In this document: positions 46,141 through 56,515 of the stretch, piece after piece
Layout of the letters: every line of letters begins with the position of its first letter
How positions within the stretch are numbered: the stretch's first letter is position 1
NCBI GenBank assembly: GCA_021613375.1
Contig: CM038720.1
Location: 9,552,962 to 9,616,961 of the forward strand
Direction: 5' to 3'
Origin: Megaleporinus macrocephalus
Lineage: Eukaryota; Chordata; Actinopteri; Characiformes; Anostomidae
Length of the DNA stretch: 64,000 nt
Made by a program: the position numbers and the translations under genes
Notes under the pieces: generated by a model
Databases searched by the model: none
What the model was told of the DNA's origin: nothing
Seen by the model: the letters and a program-made list of their open reading frames with translations, nothing else

Positions 46141-48060
46141 GCCCAAACCAGGACTCAAAACCAGTCCATCCGGGGCAAAATAACCACATCAGGACTCAAA
46201 ACCAGTCCATCTGGGGCTAAATACCCATATCAGGACTCAAAATCAGTCAATCTGGAGCAAAATAACTACATCAGGACTCAAAACCAGTCCATCTGAGGCT
46301 AAATAACCACATCAGGATTCAAAGCCAGTCCATCTGGGGCAAAATAACTACATCAGGACTCAAAATCAGTCTATCTGGGGCAAAATAACCACATCAGGAC
46401 TCAAAATCAGTCTATCCGGGGCTAAATAACCATATCAGGACTACCCCAGTCCATCTGGGGCAAAATAACCACATCAGGACTCAAAACCAGTCAATTTGTC
46501 GCAGAATAACCAATTTGGGGCCCTTAACCAGTCCATCTGGGGGAAAATAACCAAGCAGGAACCAAACCAGGACGCTAACATCGTCCCTCTGGAGCAAACT
46601 AACCACATCAGGACTCAAAACCAGTCCACATGGGGCAAAATAACCACATCTGGACTCAAAACCAGTCCATCTGGGGCAAAATAACCACATCAGGACTCAA
46701 AATCAGTCCATCCGGGGCTAAATAACCATATCAGGACTCAAAACCAGTCCATCTGCGGCTAAGTACCCATATCAGGACTCAAAACCAGTCTATCTGGGGC
46801 TAAATAACCACATCAGGACTCAAAACCAGTCCATCCAGGACAAAATAACCACATCAGGACTCAAAAACAGTCCATCTGGGGCAAAATAACCATATCAGGA
46901 CTCAAAGCCAGTCTATCTGGGGCTAAATAACCACATCAGGACTCACATCAGTCCACATGGGGCAAAATAACCACATCAGTACTCAAAAGCAGTATATTTG
47001 GGGCAAAATAACCATATCAGGACTCAAAACCAGTATATTTGGGGCAAAATAACCATATCAGAACTACCCCAGTCAATTTGTTGCAGAATAACCAAATTGG
47101 GGCTCTTAACCAGTCTATCTGGGGCAAAATAACCAAGCAGGAACCAAACCAGGACGCTAACATTGTCCCTCTGGAGCAAACTAACCACATCAGGACTCAA
47201 AAACAGTCTATCTGGGGCTAAATAACCGTATCAGGACTCACATCAGTCCACATGGGGCAAAATAACCACATCAGGACGCAAAACCAGTCCATTTGTCGCA
47301 GAGTAACCAAATTGGGGCTCTTAACTAGGCTATCTAAGGCAAAAAAACAAGCAGCAACTAAACCAGGACGCTAATGCTGTCCATCTAGGGCAAAATGACC
47401 AAATCAGAACTCAAAATCCTTCCATCTATGGCAAAATAACCAAATGGGGACTTTAAACCAGTCCACGCGAGGCAAAATAACCATACCAGAGCTCAAAACC
47501 AGTCCATCTGCACCAAAATGACTGAATCAGGATTCTAAACCAGTTCATCTGAGGCAAAATAACAAAACAGAAACCAAACCAGGACTCTTAACTCTGTCTA
47601 TCTAGGGCAAAATGACCAAATCAGGACTTTAAACCCTTCTATCTAGGGCAAAATAAAAAAATCGGGACTTTAAACCAGTCCAACTGGCGCAAAATGACGG
47701 AATCAAGACTTGTCTACACGGGGCAAAATAACCATACTAGGGCTCTTAAGCTGTCTATTTGGGGCAAAATGACCAAACAGGAACCAAACCAGGACTCTAA
47801 TGCTGTCCATCTGGGGCAAAATTAATAAACTAGGACTTTTAACTCAACTATCTGGGCCAAAATGACCGAATCAGGACTCTAAACCTGTCCATCTAGTGCA
47901 AAATAACCAAACCAGGACATTAACAGGTCCATTTAGGGCAAATAAACAAACTGAAACAAAACCAGGACTGTGGACCCATCCATCTGGGGCAAAATAACAA
48001 AACTGGACCTCTAAAACCCATCCATCTGGGGCAAAAACATACAACTGAACCACTTGAACC
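46141..48060. repeat. 41-bp minisatellite, about 46 copies with higher-order repetition
   Basis: The unit is CAGGACTCAAAACCAGTCCA then TCTGGGGCAAAATAACCACA and T. Units from 46141 to 47280 are similar; those from 47380 on are more diverged. A variant block (AATTTGT(C/T)GCAGAATAACC then CAAGCAGGAACCAAACC) occurs at 46490-46610, 47070-47190 and partly 47285-47370, a multi-unit duplication. It lies about 1.5 kb from the Musashi exon donor. The minus-strand WLFCPRWTG-type ORFs are translations of the repeat. Confidence 0.95.
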
Positions 48061-48752
48061 CCATGCTTATGATTCAGTTAGTAACCTTTGAAGAAATAAT
48101 TTGGCAGAAAATCAAATTTAGCCGTTTTTCTACTGAACACAGATGACGTCCATCAGCCGAGACAAGTTTCTACATTTCGCTTTGTTAGCTTGGAATTGGA
48201 GCTTTAGGGCTAATGTCGTTAACAAACATTACCACTCAAGAGTCACCCAAATAGCTAAAGGGGGGATTCCCTTCTCAATCTTTCCAAAACATCCACATAA
48301 TTCAATTGCTAATACGTAAACAAAGCTGTTAAGAGTGGTTTGATGTAGGGTGCAGTCCTGGAGAAGCTGGAGATTTCTTTACAGTGGGGGTGATAGGAAC
48401 CAGACGTCTGAAGAGTCTAATGCCGCTAAAAGCTACCTCAGGAACCTCACATAAAACCCTATGTATGAAATGTATGAATGACAGTAAGCCATACTGTCTA
48501 CTTAACCACATCCACAAGTCAGGTTGACCTTGGAGAGACGTTTCAGTGGTCAATTTTAACAGAAGAGATTGAAGCTATTTGGGTGACTATTGAGTTCTAG
48601 TGTGTGCTAGCAGCGACCACCTCAGAGCTACAGCACTACAGGAAGCATGAAAACCTTGGACTCCAAACAAGTCCTGTTTGATTGTCTATGTCTGGGGTAC
48701 GTGGGAAAACTCACAAATTAGATTTTCCATCATACCCCTTACAACTTAACCT
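48061..48752. other. unassigned sequence with the CAGACGTCTG dispersed motif
   Basis: 48335-48435 (GTGGTTTGATGTAGGGTGC, TTTACAGTGGGGGTGATAGG, AACCAGACGTCTGAAGAG) matches the segment at 12380-12440. Probably an old dispersed repeat. Confidence 0.5.
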
Positions 48753-48984
48753 ATATATCGTCACTGTCCAATGAAAAACAAGCATCTCTAAAATAGTAAC
48801 TTTACAGTAGAGACCAAAAACGGTCTTTACTTTCACTGTAAGTCAATGGAACAAGCTATTTTGGAGCATTTCTATTGGCCCACTCATTATGAAATTTTCA
48901 CACAATGTAAAGGGCAGCGTTAATGTTCAAATGATGTAAAACAAAAAAATCGGCAAAAATTGAGATGTTTTTGTTTGGACAATG

Positions 48985-49018
<34 letters not shown>
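48753..49018 (+). mobile_element. MITE family M copy followed by (AT)n
   Basis: ATATCGTCACTGTCCAATGA at the left; AAAATTGAGATGTTTTTG and TTTGGACAATGACAACATAT at the right, running straight into (AT)n at 48989-49018. Near full length (about 240 bp). Confidence 0.85.
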
Positions 49019-49022
<4 letters not shown>

Positions 49023-49553
49023 CTTTCAACGCACATAATGTTTTACCCTGTACCTGGGACAGAACACAAAACCTGTTAACCTGAAACTGGCTTACAAAAG
49101 CAGTCAATGAAAAGGTGCTACAGCAACTGCCCATAGACTTCCACTATAAATGCGATGGGAGACGGCAAATGTCCTGTTTTTATCACATACAGAGAAACAT
49201 TACTCCAGTTACTATCAATGCCAACGGACTGTACGCTACACATATACAACCCAGAGCTTGTATGGAAAAACAGTGACGTACTCCTTTAAGGCTACTATGA
49301 ACCCAACACGTAAGACATGCTGCTGTAACAGCGGCCCCACATACTGAGCCGCAGGGTTGAAAGAAAAATCTGATCTATGGTCATCAACAACAAGTAAGAC
49401 AAACAGAACTGGCCCTCAGTCACTAACGCTGAGATTCAGACATTCGATATGTGTCTCTCATCACAGGAGGAAGAGTTCAGCCGGGCTTTTTATCACAGCT
49501 AAAGCAGCTTTCAGACAGCACCAGCGGCCAGCCGAACGAATGCTGAAGCAACG
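49019..49553. other. intronic sequence just downstream of the Musashi exon donor
   Basis: Unique and balanced, with no repeat recognised. May hold intronic splicing signals. The plus-strand 71-aa ORF that overlaps the exon is antisense and not a gene. Confidence 0.4.
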
Positions 49554-49562
49554 CGCTCTTAC
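49554..49562 (-). promoter_or_regulatory. msi2: 5' splice site (donor) of the Musashi exon
   Basis: The minus-strand exon ends CCTAAG and the intron begins GTAAGAGCG, matching the vertebrate donor consensus at the first five intron bases. Reading past it would give a VRAR... tail unlike any Musashi sequence. Confidence 0.8.
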
Positions 49563-49604
49563 CTTAGGCTGAGCACGTCGAGGGAAGGCCACTTTGGGAT
49601 CGAT
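49563..49604 (-). CDS. msi2: Musashi RNA-binding protein internal exon (inter-RRM linker), probably msi2
   Basis: Read on the minus strand this 42-bp, phase-0 segment encodes IDPKVAFPRRAQPK. In Musashi proteins this peptide follows RRM1 (after ...HELDSKT) and precedes RRM2 (MVTRTKKIFVGG...). It is bounded by a pyrimidine-rich acceptor ending in TTGTGCACAG (49605-49630) and by the donor GTAAGAGC at 49562 downward. Musashi proteins bind UAG-containing RNAs in the cytoplasm and control translation in stem and progenitor cells. No neighbouring exon was recognised in the window, so both introns are very large. That favours msi2 over msi1, whose genes are compact; the peptide itself is the same in both. 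The a/b teleost paralogue cannot be decided. Gene and exon identity rest on recall of the protein family; the splice sites and reading frame are seen directly. Confidence 0.88.
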
Positions 49605-49632
49605 CTGTGCACAACAGGGAGGAGAAAATAAA
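49605..49632 (-). promoter_or_regulatory. msi2: 3' splice site (acceptor) of the Musashi exon
   Basis: On the minus strand a pyrimidine-rich run (TTTTCTCCTCCCTGTTG) leads to the AG that abuts the ATC codon opening the exon. It decides the exon start and fits the phase-0 boundary expected after the RRM1-encoding exon. Confidence 0.8.
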
Positions 49633-50067
49633 GGCGGTGTTAGTACAGTACTGAAAACAGAAACATACAGTAGCAGCCATGGTGACAATGGAAGAACAGC
49701 TAATACCACAAACAGTAATTACTCCATACACACGTATACACTGAGATTAAACTGAGGGGGAATCAACTGCATCCATTTTTTTTTATCTACTGCTAACAAT
49801 ATCATTCAATAAGAATAATATTCTATCAAATGTGTGCTCATTTGTGGCGTACTTGAAGGGAAATCCCAGTGAAATATCAAAAATTCTGTCATTCTGAGTT
49901 TGCTTTAAGGTGACTTGCAGACTCTGATTTGTTTACAGTGTAGGTGAATTGAACCAGGGGTCACAACGTCTTATATCCATTTAACTTACTACCCCTAATG
50001 ACCAGTGGAGCCAAAATGACAATCTTAAACAAAATAAGATGTTAGTATGTTATGTACTGTACACCAA
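49633..50067. other. intronic sequence upstream of the Musashi exon acceptor
   Basis: Unremarkable AT-rich sequence. A weak relative of the GTGAATGGAACCAG motif occurs near 49940. No gene seen. Confidence 0.4.
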
Positions 50068-50288
50068 TCAGCCTGTGGCCACTGATGAAGGACTAGACCA
50101 ACACAAGCTGTGCAGCAACAGATGAGCTGTTGTCTCTGACTTAACATCTACAGGGTGGGCCAACAAGGTAGGTGTGTCTAATAGAGTGGACAGTGAGTGC
50201 TTAAAAAACAGTGTTTAAAAATATATACAAATGTACAAAGAATCAGATGAGCTACAGTCTGTAAGTGTAGAACTACAAAGTGGTTTTA

Positions 50289-50290
<2 letters not shown>
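50068..50290 (+). mobile_element. palindromic element family P, right-half fragment
   Basis: GGCCACTGATGAAGGACTAG, GCAACAGATGAGCTGTTGTC and GATGAGCTACAGTCTGTAAG, then GTGTAGAACTAC, match the right half of the element at 57754-58327. Confidence 0.75.
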
Positions 50291-50335
<45 letters not shown>

Positions 50336-50404
50336 CGTTTTGGTGGTTTACAGAAGAGATTGAAGCTCTTTGTGCCTGTATGTATATATATATATATATA
50401 TTAC
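50291..50404. repeat. (AT)n, (GA)n and (TA)n microsatellites
   Basis: (AT)n 50291-50313, (GA)n 50314-50334, (TA)n 50381-50402. Confidence 0.93.
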
Positions 50405-50540
50405 TTTTGATGTATATTTACTTTCAATGTAAGTCAATGGAACCAGATTTTTTTCCGAGCTATTTTGAAGTATTTCTATTGGTCCATTCGCCATAAAACT
50501 TTCCCACAATGTAAGCGGCAGCTGCTGCATTTAAATGATT
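50405..50540 (+). mobile_element. MITE family M fragment between (TA)n tracts
   Basis: AATGTAAGTCAATGGAACC, TTTCTATTGGTCCATTCGCC and CACAATGTAAGCGGCAGC. Both sides are (TA)n, so the termini were lost into or replaced by microsatellite. Confidence 0.75.
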
Positions 50541-50555
50541 TATATATATATAAAT

Positions 50556-50643
<88 letters not shown>
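50541..50643. repeat. (TA)n microsatellite
   Basis: About 95 bp with CACA edges, immediately before a Tc1-type MITE. Confidence 0.96.
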
Positions 50644-50645
50644 TA

Positions 50646-51156
50646 CCGCTCAAAAGTTTAGGATCACTGTAGAATTTCATTTCATGCAAATTTTATGCAA
50701 TTCACAAACAATATTGTCCATTTCACAATTAATGTAAGTGTATCAGATGATTTTCAAAGAATATAAATGTTTGTATTAAAGTCTATTTTTGTATAGAGGC
50801 TTATTTTGTATATAGTCCTATTATCAGCAATTCTCAGTCCTCTGTCTAAATCTCCTGGTACGGCCACCAATCCAAGTTAAGGATGTTATTGGACTGATTG
50901 GTTGTTAGGACACTCTTGATCAATTGTGATGCACAGCTGAAAAACATTCTACTAATAAGTGAGTATAAAAGGGAGAACAACATTCTAGGTTAGTTTAGTA
51001 TCTGAAGATCAGCAGTTGATGGCTTGCTGACCGACTCACAATGACCAGAAAGAAACAACTTTCTTTAGAGACCCGTCAGTCCATTGTTGTGTTAAGGAAG
51101 GAAGATACTCCATTGAACACAAGAACATTTCACTGTGATCCCAAACTTTTGAGCGC
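50646..51156 (+). mobile_element. Tc1/mariner-derived MITE, family T1, copy 2 (511 bp)
   Basis: Ends CCGCTCAAAAGTTTAGGATC and GATCCCAAACTTTTGAGCGC are inverted repeats with TA on both sides (50644-50645, 51157-51158). Same element as 40527-41034, opposite orientation. It has a vestige of transposase near the right end and sits inside (TA)n. Confidence 0.9.
51041..51106 (+). pseudogene. vestigial Tc1-like transposase N-terminus
   Basis: The frame reads MTRKKQLSLETRQSIVVLR and then leaves the family. The start resembles the helix-turn-helix N-terminus of fish Tc1-like transposases (M-(P/T)-R-K-x-Q-L...ETRxxI). Only about 22 codons survive before the right inverted repeat, while intact enzymes have about 340 residues. 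It indicates that T1 arose by internal deletion of an autonomous Tc1-like element. Confidence 0.6.
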
Positions 51157-51158
51157 TA

Positions 51159-51220
<62 letters not shown>
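51159..51220. repeat. (TA)n-(CA)n microsatellite
   Basis: About 42 bp TA followed by 20 bp CA, directly after the T1 element's TA duplication. Confidence 0.95.
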
Positions 51221-52455
51221 TCGTGTATATCATGTACTAATGTTCTGTAAGGAAGCTTTTAGATCTGGATATCTGGTTCATGTCAACGCCACTCAACATC
51301 TCTAGAATGAAGCGTTTCACACCAAACCACTCGACACCATGTAATTATACAGAAAAATGGCTGGAATTTCCCCTTTAACATTCTCGGGTTCTTTTCAAAC
51401 ATTATAATCCATAAAATTTTTTCGCACTGTCCGTATTTTACAGCTGCATAAACCAGCAGTGTTACATTTGCACATTTAGTCCATTGTGTAAACATTAAAA
51501 TAATCCAATTTTGCTGACATTTATGATTTTGCATTGCAATCAAATCAAAGTGAATAGAGAGGTTTATCCAACAACAGCAGCAGCAGCAGCAGCAGGAATG
51601 ACTGATATCTATAAATGAACAGTGATGCTGATCAGATACTGGGTGGGGAAAAAGAGTAAATACGATTCAGTTGAGTAACAAATCCCACTGAACCTGCACA
51701 GACTCACACTGCGTGATGTGCAGTTCTTCCTGTATGAGACTGTTTAAGCATGGTAGCCTACTTTCAGGTGCTTCAGTTATGCTGGGGGAGCTGAGGGTGG
51801 CGTGGGGTGGTGGGCTGGGGAGTGAGCGGGGGTCATAAGGTTTTAGCTATATTTATGTTTAGCTTGTATGTAACTGCAACCTAAATGGCTTTCAATGAAA
51901 CCCGACTGATCTAATCCATTATCTTTTTTTTTTAAATAAAGTTGCACAAAATGCTAATCTGAGGGATCTCGCCCAACCTGGCAACACTGAGCAGGTTGCA
52001 GGAGAACTGAAAACAACTAGGCTTTCGGTCAGTGTCAGTAAAAGGGGAAGTGACTGTGACCTTTCTGTTTTCATTATCAGGCATCCACTACATGGGCAAC
52101 GATGAGCCTGCTCATCTCGGGGCTCTCATTGGTGCCCAGTGGGGGTGGGGGGTGGGGGCTGGTATAGTTTTCTTGAACAGCTACACCTCCTTTCAGACCC
52201 ATAGTACTCAGGTGTCTCTCCGCACTTGATATTTTCAGATCTGAGGGTGAAGCTTGATGTTCTCCTCTCTCTCTAAGAAGGAAGCACTGTTTGTCTGATG
52301 GGGACAGTCCTGATGGTCTACCAGGTCTTCCAGGTGGTTGTTAGGAATCTTTCTTACATGATATGATAATCTTATTTCCAATCCACTAAATATGTTGGAC
52401 TTAATATCCATTTTGACTGGAAATTGAATAATAATAATAATAATAATAATGATCA
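51221..52455. other. unassigned sequence with (CAG)n and (AAT)n
   Basis: (CAG)8 at 51572-51596 and (AAT)n at 52424-52450. 51770-51830 and 52130-52160 are G-rich. No gene recognised. Confidence 0.45.
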
Positions 52456-52810
52456 TATGGCTGCACGGTAATGTTCAGCACTGTCTTCTCACAGCAAGAC
52501 GATCTGGGTTGGATTCCCAGACCAGGCCGTTCTGTGTGGAGTACATGGTCACCCAGTGCTTGAGTGGGTTCTGGTATTCCGGTTTCCTCCCCCAGTCCAA
52601 ACACATGCATGTTAGGTTGATCACTCACTCAAACTTGCCCATAGCTCTCAGTATGTATGCATGAGTGTGTGTAGGCCATGCGATGGACTGGAGACCTGTC
52701 CATGGTGTACCCTGCCTTCGCCCTATGATGCTGGGATAGGCTCCAGGCCACCCATGACCCCGACTAGCAGGACACAGTGGAAGATAGTGGATGGAGATAG
52801 GAAGAAGCCG
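52456..52810 (+). mobile_element. SINE-like repeat (family S), copy 2, fuller
   Basis: Head GGCTGCACGGTAATGTTCAG and box B GGGTTGGATTCCC near 52507, then CCGGTTTCCTCCCCCAGTCC, ACATGCATGTTAGG, GCGATGGACTGGAGACC and GCTGGGATAGGCTCCAGGCC. The same order of blocks as at 33096 but with the tRNA-like head present. Follows (AAT)n. Confidence 0.82.
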
Positions 52811-53839
52811 AACGGTTATATTAACAACGTTAGCGCTTTGCCTCGCCGGCAGTTCTCTTACTGAAGCGTACCAAACTTTTTAAAAAGCCAAGAAAATGAA
52901 AGTGCTCCGCAGACAGAATGTTTAAAGGAGACACAAACACAGAGATACGCACACATCACGCTTCGCTGATATCAGCGGCGGGCTACAGGTAGAACACTGA
53001 GAGTTTGGGGACAACACCGAGAGATAACGACAGGCAAAAGAAAAAAAAGAAATAAAAAATAGAAAAAAAAAGACTCGTGATTGTTCTTAAACCTGGAAAA
53101 CAAGAGCGGGCATCAGATCGGGCTCCGAGCCGAGCTCTTTTATTAGTATTTTTTTATCCTTTGGTTTGTCATCTCGTTAATTTCTCTGTTTTTTTTTTTT
53201 TTCTCACCCTCCCTCTGGTTAACCGGTCCCGAGGCTTGCAGTGGGAGCCTTATCAATCTTGCATTTGGAATGAAGAGAAACTATTTCATGCACCAATGTC
53301 ACGCTGCCTTCGCTCAGCTTTAATACACGGCTCTTTAAAAAGAGAACTTTCAAACAATCTCATCCAGGCAGACGTGGTGGGGCTGGCGGGAAAGGAGGGT
53401 TTTTGGTGGGGGGGCTTGGTGGGGGGAAAAAACGTAAACAGATCGAAATTGTTCTCTTGCAGAAAATTACTTGCCCGTGTTCGGCAAGGCGAACGCTTTA
53501 CGTCGGCGCCGTATCTCTCCCACTGGTGGGCCGTGCTGGGGGGGGCCCGAGCGACGCCATCGGGACGATGTCATTACGGCGCCTTCCACATACAATATGC
53601 ATGCCTCCGACACTTTGCATGATTGTGCTTTCCAGCGTGGCCTTTATGGAGAAGGCTTCACCGCCAATCTCGTCGTAAATCACTGAACTCGCTGAACTCA
53701 AGAAGCTGCCCGCGTTAGTGGCATTAATAAAATTCACCATACTCTTAAAATATATTGCACTGACCACTCCTTTAATTAATACGGTCAGTGGGGCGATACT
53801 ACCTACACACTAAAAATAACCCGCCATGGCTTGTTTTTG
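52811..53839. other. candidate conserved block
   Basis: 53080-53750 is unique. 53240-53370 (CTTGCATTTGGAATGAAGAG) and 53560-53720 (CACATACAATATGCATGCC, ATGCATGATT-like sequence) are the most enhancer-like stretches. A 181-aa plus ORF and an 89-aa minus ORF overlap it; neither shows a domain or splice context. Poly-A/T tracts near 53040 and 53190. Confidence 0.35.
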
Positions 53840-54309
53840 ATCTTCTCCAGGAAAAAATCCATGTTTTCTTTCTAATTTTGGCTTATGTTGCTCGCATGGG
53901 CACATCATCTACATATACAAAGTATGCGCCATGAACAACTTTCCAATAACCAATAAATGGCCAATGTATTTCCCCAACATTCTTCTCCCTCGTCAAACCC
54001 TGATGTGGCCCCTCTCACCCTACAGTGTCTGAGAACATCTGGAGGAACCACCAAGCAGAAGCTAACCTAGGAAGGACACCAGCGATGGCAAGAACATCTG
54101 GCATTCCTTGGATTCGCACCAAGTGGTAAAGTGAATAAGAATCTCACTTTCTGTACCTTAGTACATGAACACTGCAGGTTCTACAGCGCCACCTGCTGTC
54201 AGGACCCATTTTTAGTTCTTGACCTAATCTGAAAGGACCTGCTGACCTTTACATTGGGCTTAAATTTTATAAAGAACGGACCAAAAGAAATAGATCAAAA
54301 TGACTCGGA
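53840..54309 (+). repeat. triplicated segment R, copy R1
   Basis: ATCTTCTCCAGGAAAAAATCC, AGTATGCGCCATGAACAACT, CCAATAAATGGCCAATG, CCCACC/CTCACCCTACAGTGTCT, GCTAACCTAGGAAGGACACC and GCGCCACCTGCTGTCAGGAC occur in the same order as R3 (55706-56208). Its end merges with an M-family MITE piece. Confidence 0.85.
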
Positions 54310-54390
54310 AAGACATCTGGTTCCATTGACTTACATTAAAAGCAATGGGAGTTTTTTCCTTCTCCTGTAAAGTTAGCATCTTGTAGATAT
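54265..54390 (-). mobile_element. MITE family M fragment
   Basis: GGTTCCATTGACTTACATTA and CTCCTGTAAAGTTAGCATC are family motifs in reverse orientation. The outer terminus is eroded. Confidence 0.65.
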
Positions 54391-55296
54391 AAGACTTTGT
54401 TCAGTACTGCTACTGTGGCAGGGCTGGAGGTTGCTCATGCACACTCATGCACATATTAGGCCACACCCCTTAAACACATTTAATAAGCCTGGTTTTCTTA
54501 TTTTTTTATTTCTTGTTTTAACTCACTCGCTCACATTCGACAGGCTCTTCACAAGAGGGTGCTGGTGGTCTTGCAGTAGCTTTGCATGAGCTGTGCCTCA
54601 CTAATACGCATTTCGTATCACTGCTGGTATGATTGCGTCGCTGCTGCAGCGCTGTCTTCCGCCGCCGCAATGTCACGCCGCGCTACGCCCTCACTGAACG
54701 CCGGCGCTTTAAGAGAAATTAAGGCGGCGCTGGTGTTATCGAGAGCACGCCTTCATTACCCTGTTGTGTGGCTCATTTGCCAGAGCGACGGGGAGATGAG
54801 AAATTTGTCTGGAGTGCAGCAATATTTCCCCTCCCCACCTCCACCCAGCCCCCCACCCATAATTCCATTTGACAGAGTTATGACTGTTATCTCTGTAAAT
54901 CAGGTCAATTTGGGAGATGAATTCCGTAACACCTGGGTATGGTAACCTTCCTCATAATGAATTCCATGTAATGATTCGTTTTAGCAATTAGCCCCAGGCA
55001 CAACCAATTCAACCTCAATTACTCCATGGAAGCAGCCCTATCAGAGCAAAGACAACACCATGCGTTGAATTGCAAAGCAGTTTGACTTTTTGATGAGCCG
55101 TTTTTTTTTTTTGTTTTTTTTTTTGTGTGTGTGTGTTCTGTAAAAGCCCACACGCGCCCACCAAATATTCCTTTCGCAACTTTCTGTCTTTGCAAAGCCA
55201 GTCTCGGCGGAAACAATGAATAATACGATGCCATGCGCGATTAACACGGCGATCAACGCTGGCCATTTAAAAACATGCTGCCAATTGAAATACAAA
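54391..55296. other. candidate conserved block
   Basis: 54580-54780 is CpG-rich. 54840-55070 (GACAGAGTTATGACTG, TTTTAGCAATTAGCC, CCAATTCAACCTCAATTACTC) and 55140-55296 (CAAACAATG-like and GCGATTAACACGGCGATC) are unique and enhancer-like. Poly-T at 55099-55125. ORFs overlap on both strands and are not convincing. Confidence 0.4.
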
Positions 55297-55705
55297 CATA
55301 TGCGCCATGAATAACCTGCCAGTAACCAATAAACGGCCAATGTATTTCGTTAACATTCTCCTCTCTCGACATACCCTGACGTGGCCCCTCCCACCCTACA
55401 GTGTCTAAGAACATCTGAGAAACTTACAGAGGAACCTACAGAGGAACATCCAAGCAGAAGCTAACCTAGCAAGGACACCAGCGATGGCAAGAACGTCCAT
55501 TCGGCTGACGTTCCTTCGTCGCGATGTATAAACTTTATAATAACCTTAGTACATGAACATCGCAGGTTCTAGCGCCACCTGCTGTCAGGACCGTTTTTTA
55601 GTTCATGACCTAATCTGAAAGGACCTGCTAACTTTTACGCTGGGTTTAAATTTGATAAAGAATGGACCAAAAGAAATGGTCCAAAATGGCAATTTAAGTA
55701 CATAT
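55297..55705 (+). repeat. triplicated segment R, copy R2 (most diverged)
   Basis: ATGCGCCATGAATAACCTG, CCAATAAACGGCCAATG, GACGTGGCCCCTCCCACC, CAGCGATGGCAAGAACGTCC and TAGCGCCACCTGCTGTC align with R1 and R3, but the 5' part is replaced by the unique block upstream and the middle differs (TTCGTCGCGATGTATAAAC). Confidence 0.8.
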
Positions 55706-56208
55706 AATCTTCTTCAGGAAAAAATCCATGTTTTCTTTCTAATTATGTTGCTCGCATGGACGCATCATCTACACATAAAAAGTATGCGCCATGAACAACT
55801 TTCCAATAACCAATAAATGGCCAGTGTATTTCCCCAACATTCTCCTCTCTTGCCAAACCCTGACATGGCCCCTCCCACCCTACAGTGTCTGAGAACATCT
55901 AAGAAACTTACAGTGGAACCTACAGAGGAACCACCAAGCAGAAGCTAACCTAGGAAGGACACCAGCGATGGCAAGAACATCTGGCGTTCCTTGGATTCGC
56001 ACCAAGTGGTAAAGTGAATAAGAATCTTACTTTCTGTACCTTAGTACATGAACACTGCAGGTTCTACAGCGCCACCTGCTGTCAGGACCGTTTTTTAGTT
56101 CTTGACCTAATCTGAAAGGACCTGCTAACTTTTACGCTGGGTTTAAATTATATAAAGAATGGACCAAAAGAAATGGTCCAAAATGGCAATTTAAGTACAT
56201 ATAACTTG
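55706..56208 (+). repeat. triplicated segment R, copy R3
   Basis: Adjacent to R2 in tandem and very close to R1, including GGATTCGCACCAAGTGGTAA and TTAGTACATGAACACTGC. Both R2 and R3 end AATGGTCCAAAATGGCAATT, a remnant of the M-family MITE, so the MITE was part of the duplicated unit. Confidence 0.85.
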
Positions 56209-56263
56209 CACTAAAGCTGCTGTGAGCCAATCAGCTTGCAGTTCCTTCCAGATCGTTGCGGTA

Positions 56264-56515
56264 TATATATCGTCGCTGTTCAAACAAGAACAAGGATCTC
56301 AAAAATAGCAACTTTACAGGAGAGGCCAAAAACCTACTTTACTTTTAATGTAAGTCAATGGAACCAGAATTCTTGCCAAGCCATTTTGGAGCATTTTCAT
56401 TGGTCCGTTCTTTGTGTGATTTCCTCACTATCTTAACGGTGGCCGTCGTGTACGAATGATGCATAAAACTAAATATCAACAAAGATATGTATTTTTCACT
56501 GGACTGCAACTGTAT
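56264..56515 (+). mobile_element. MITE family M, near full length
   Basis: Left ATATCGTCGCTGTTCAAAC, internal GCAACTTTACAGGAGAGGCC, AATGTAAGTCAATGGAACC and TTTCATTGGTCCGTTC, right TTTTTCACTGGACTGCAACTG. Preceded by a short (TA) run. Confidence 0.83.

Larger units (their letters stand above)
1..49562 (-). other. msi2: intron downstream of the Musashi exon (at least 49.5 kb, runs off the window)
   Basis: No exon recognisable as the next Musashi piece (MVTRTKKIFVGG..., RRM2) was found by eye on the minus strand below 49563. The interval is mobile-element relics, tandem repeats and unique islands. A short exon could have been missed without a profile search. Confidence 0.65.

Noticed and set aside
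46481..48053. Repeated WLFCPRWTG-like peptides on the minus strand
   Set aside because: Product of the 41-bp minisatellite, whose period is not a multiple of three; no continuous frame.
49357..49572. 71-aa plus-strand ORF overlapping the Musashi exon
   Set aside because: Antisense to a confidently recognised exon and without any family resemblance.
52066..52140. Possible plus-strand exon after TTTTCATTATCAG
   Set aside because: An acceptor-like motif but no donor, no known protein, and G-rich low-complexity sequence follows.
53077..53622. 181-aa plus-strand ORF
   Set aside because: No recognisable domain, crosses a poly-T tract, opposed by an 89-aa ORF on the other strand; more likely a GC-rich noncoding block.
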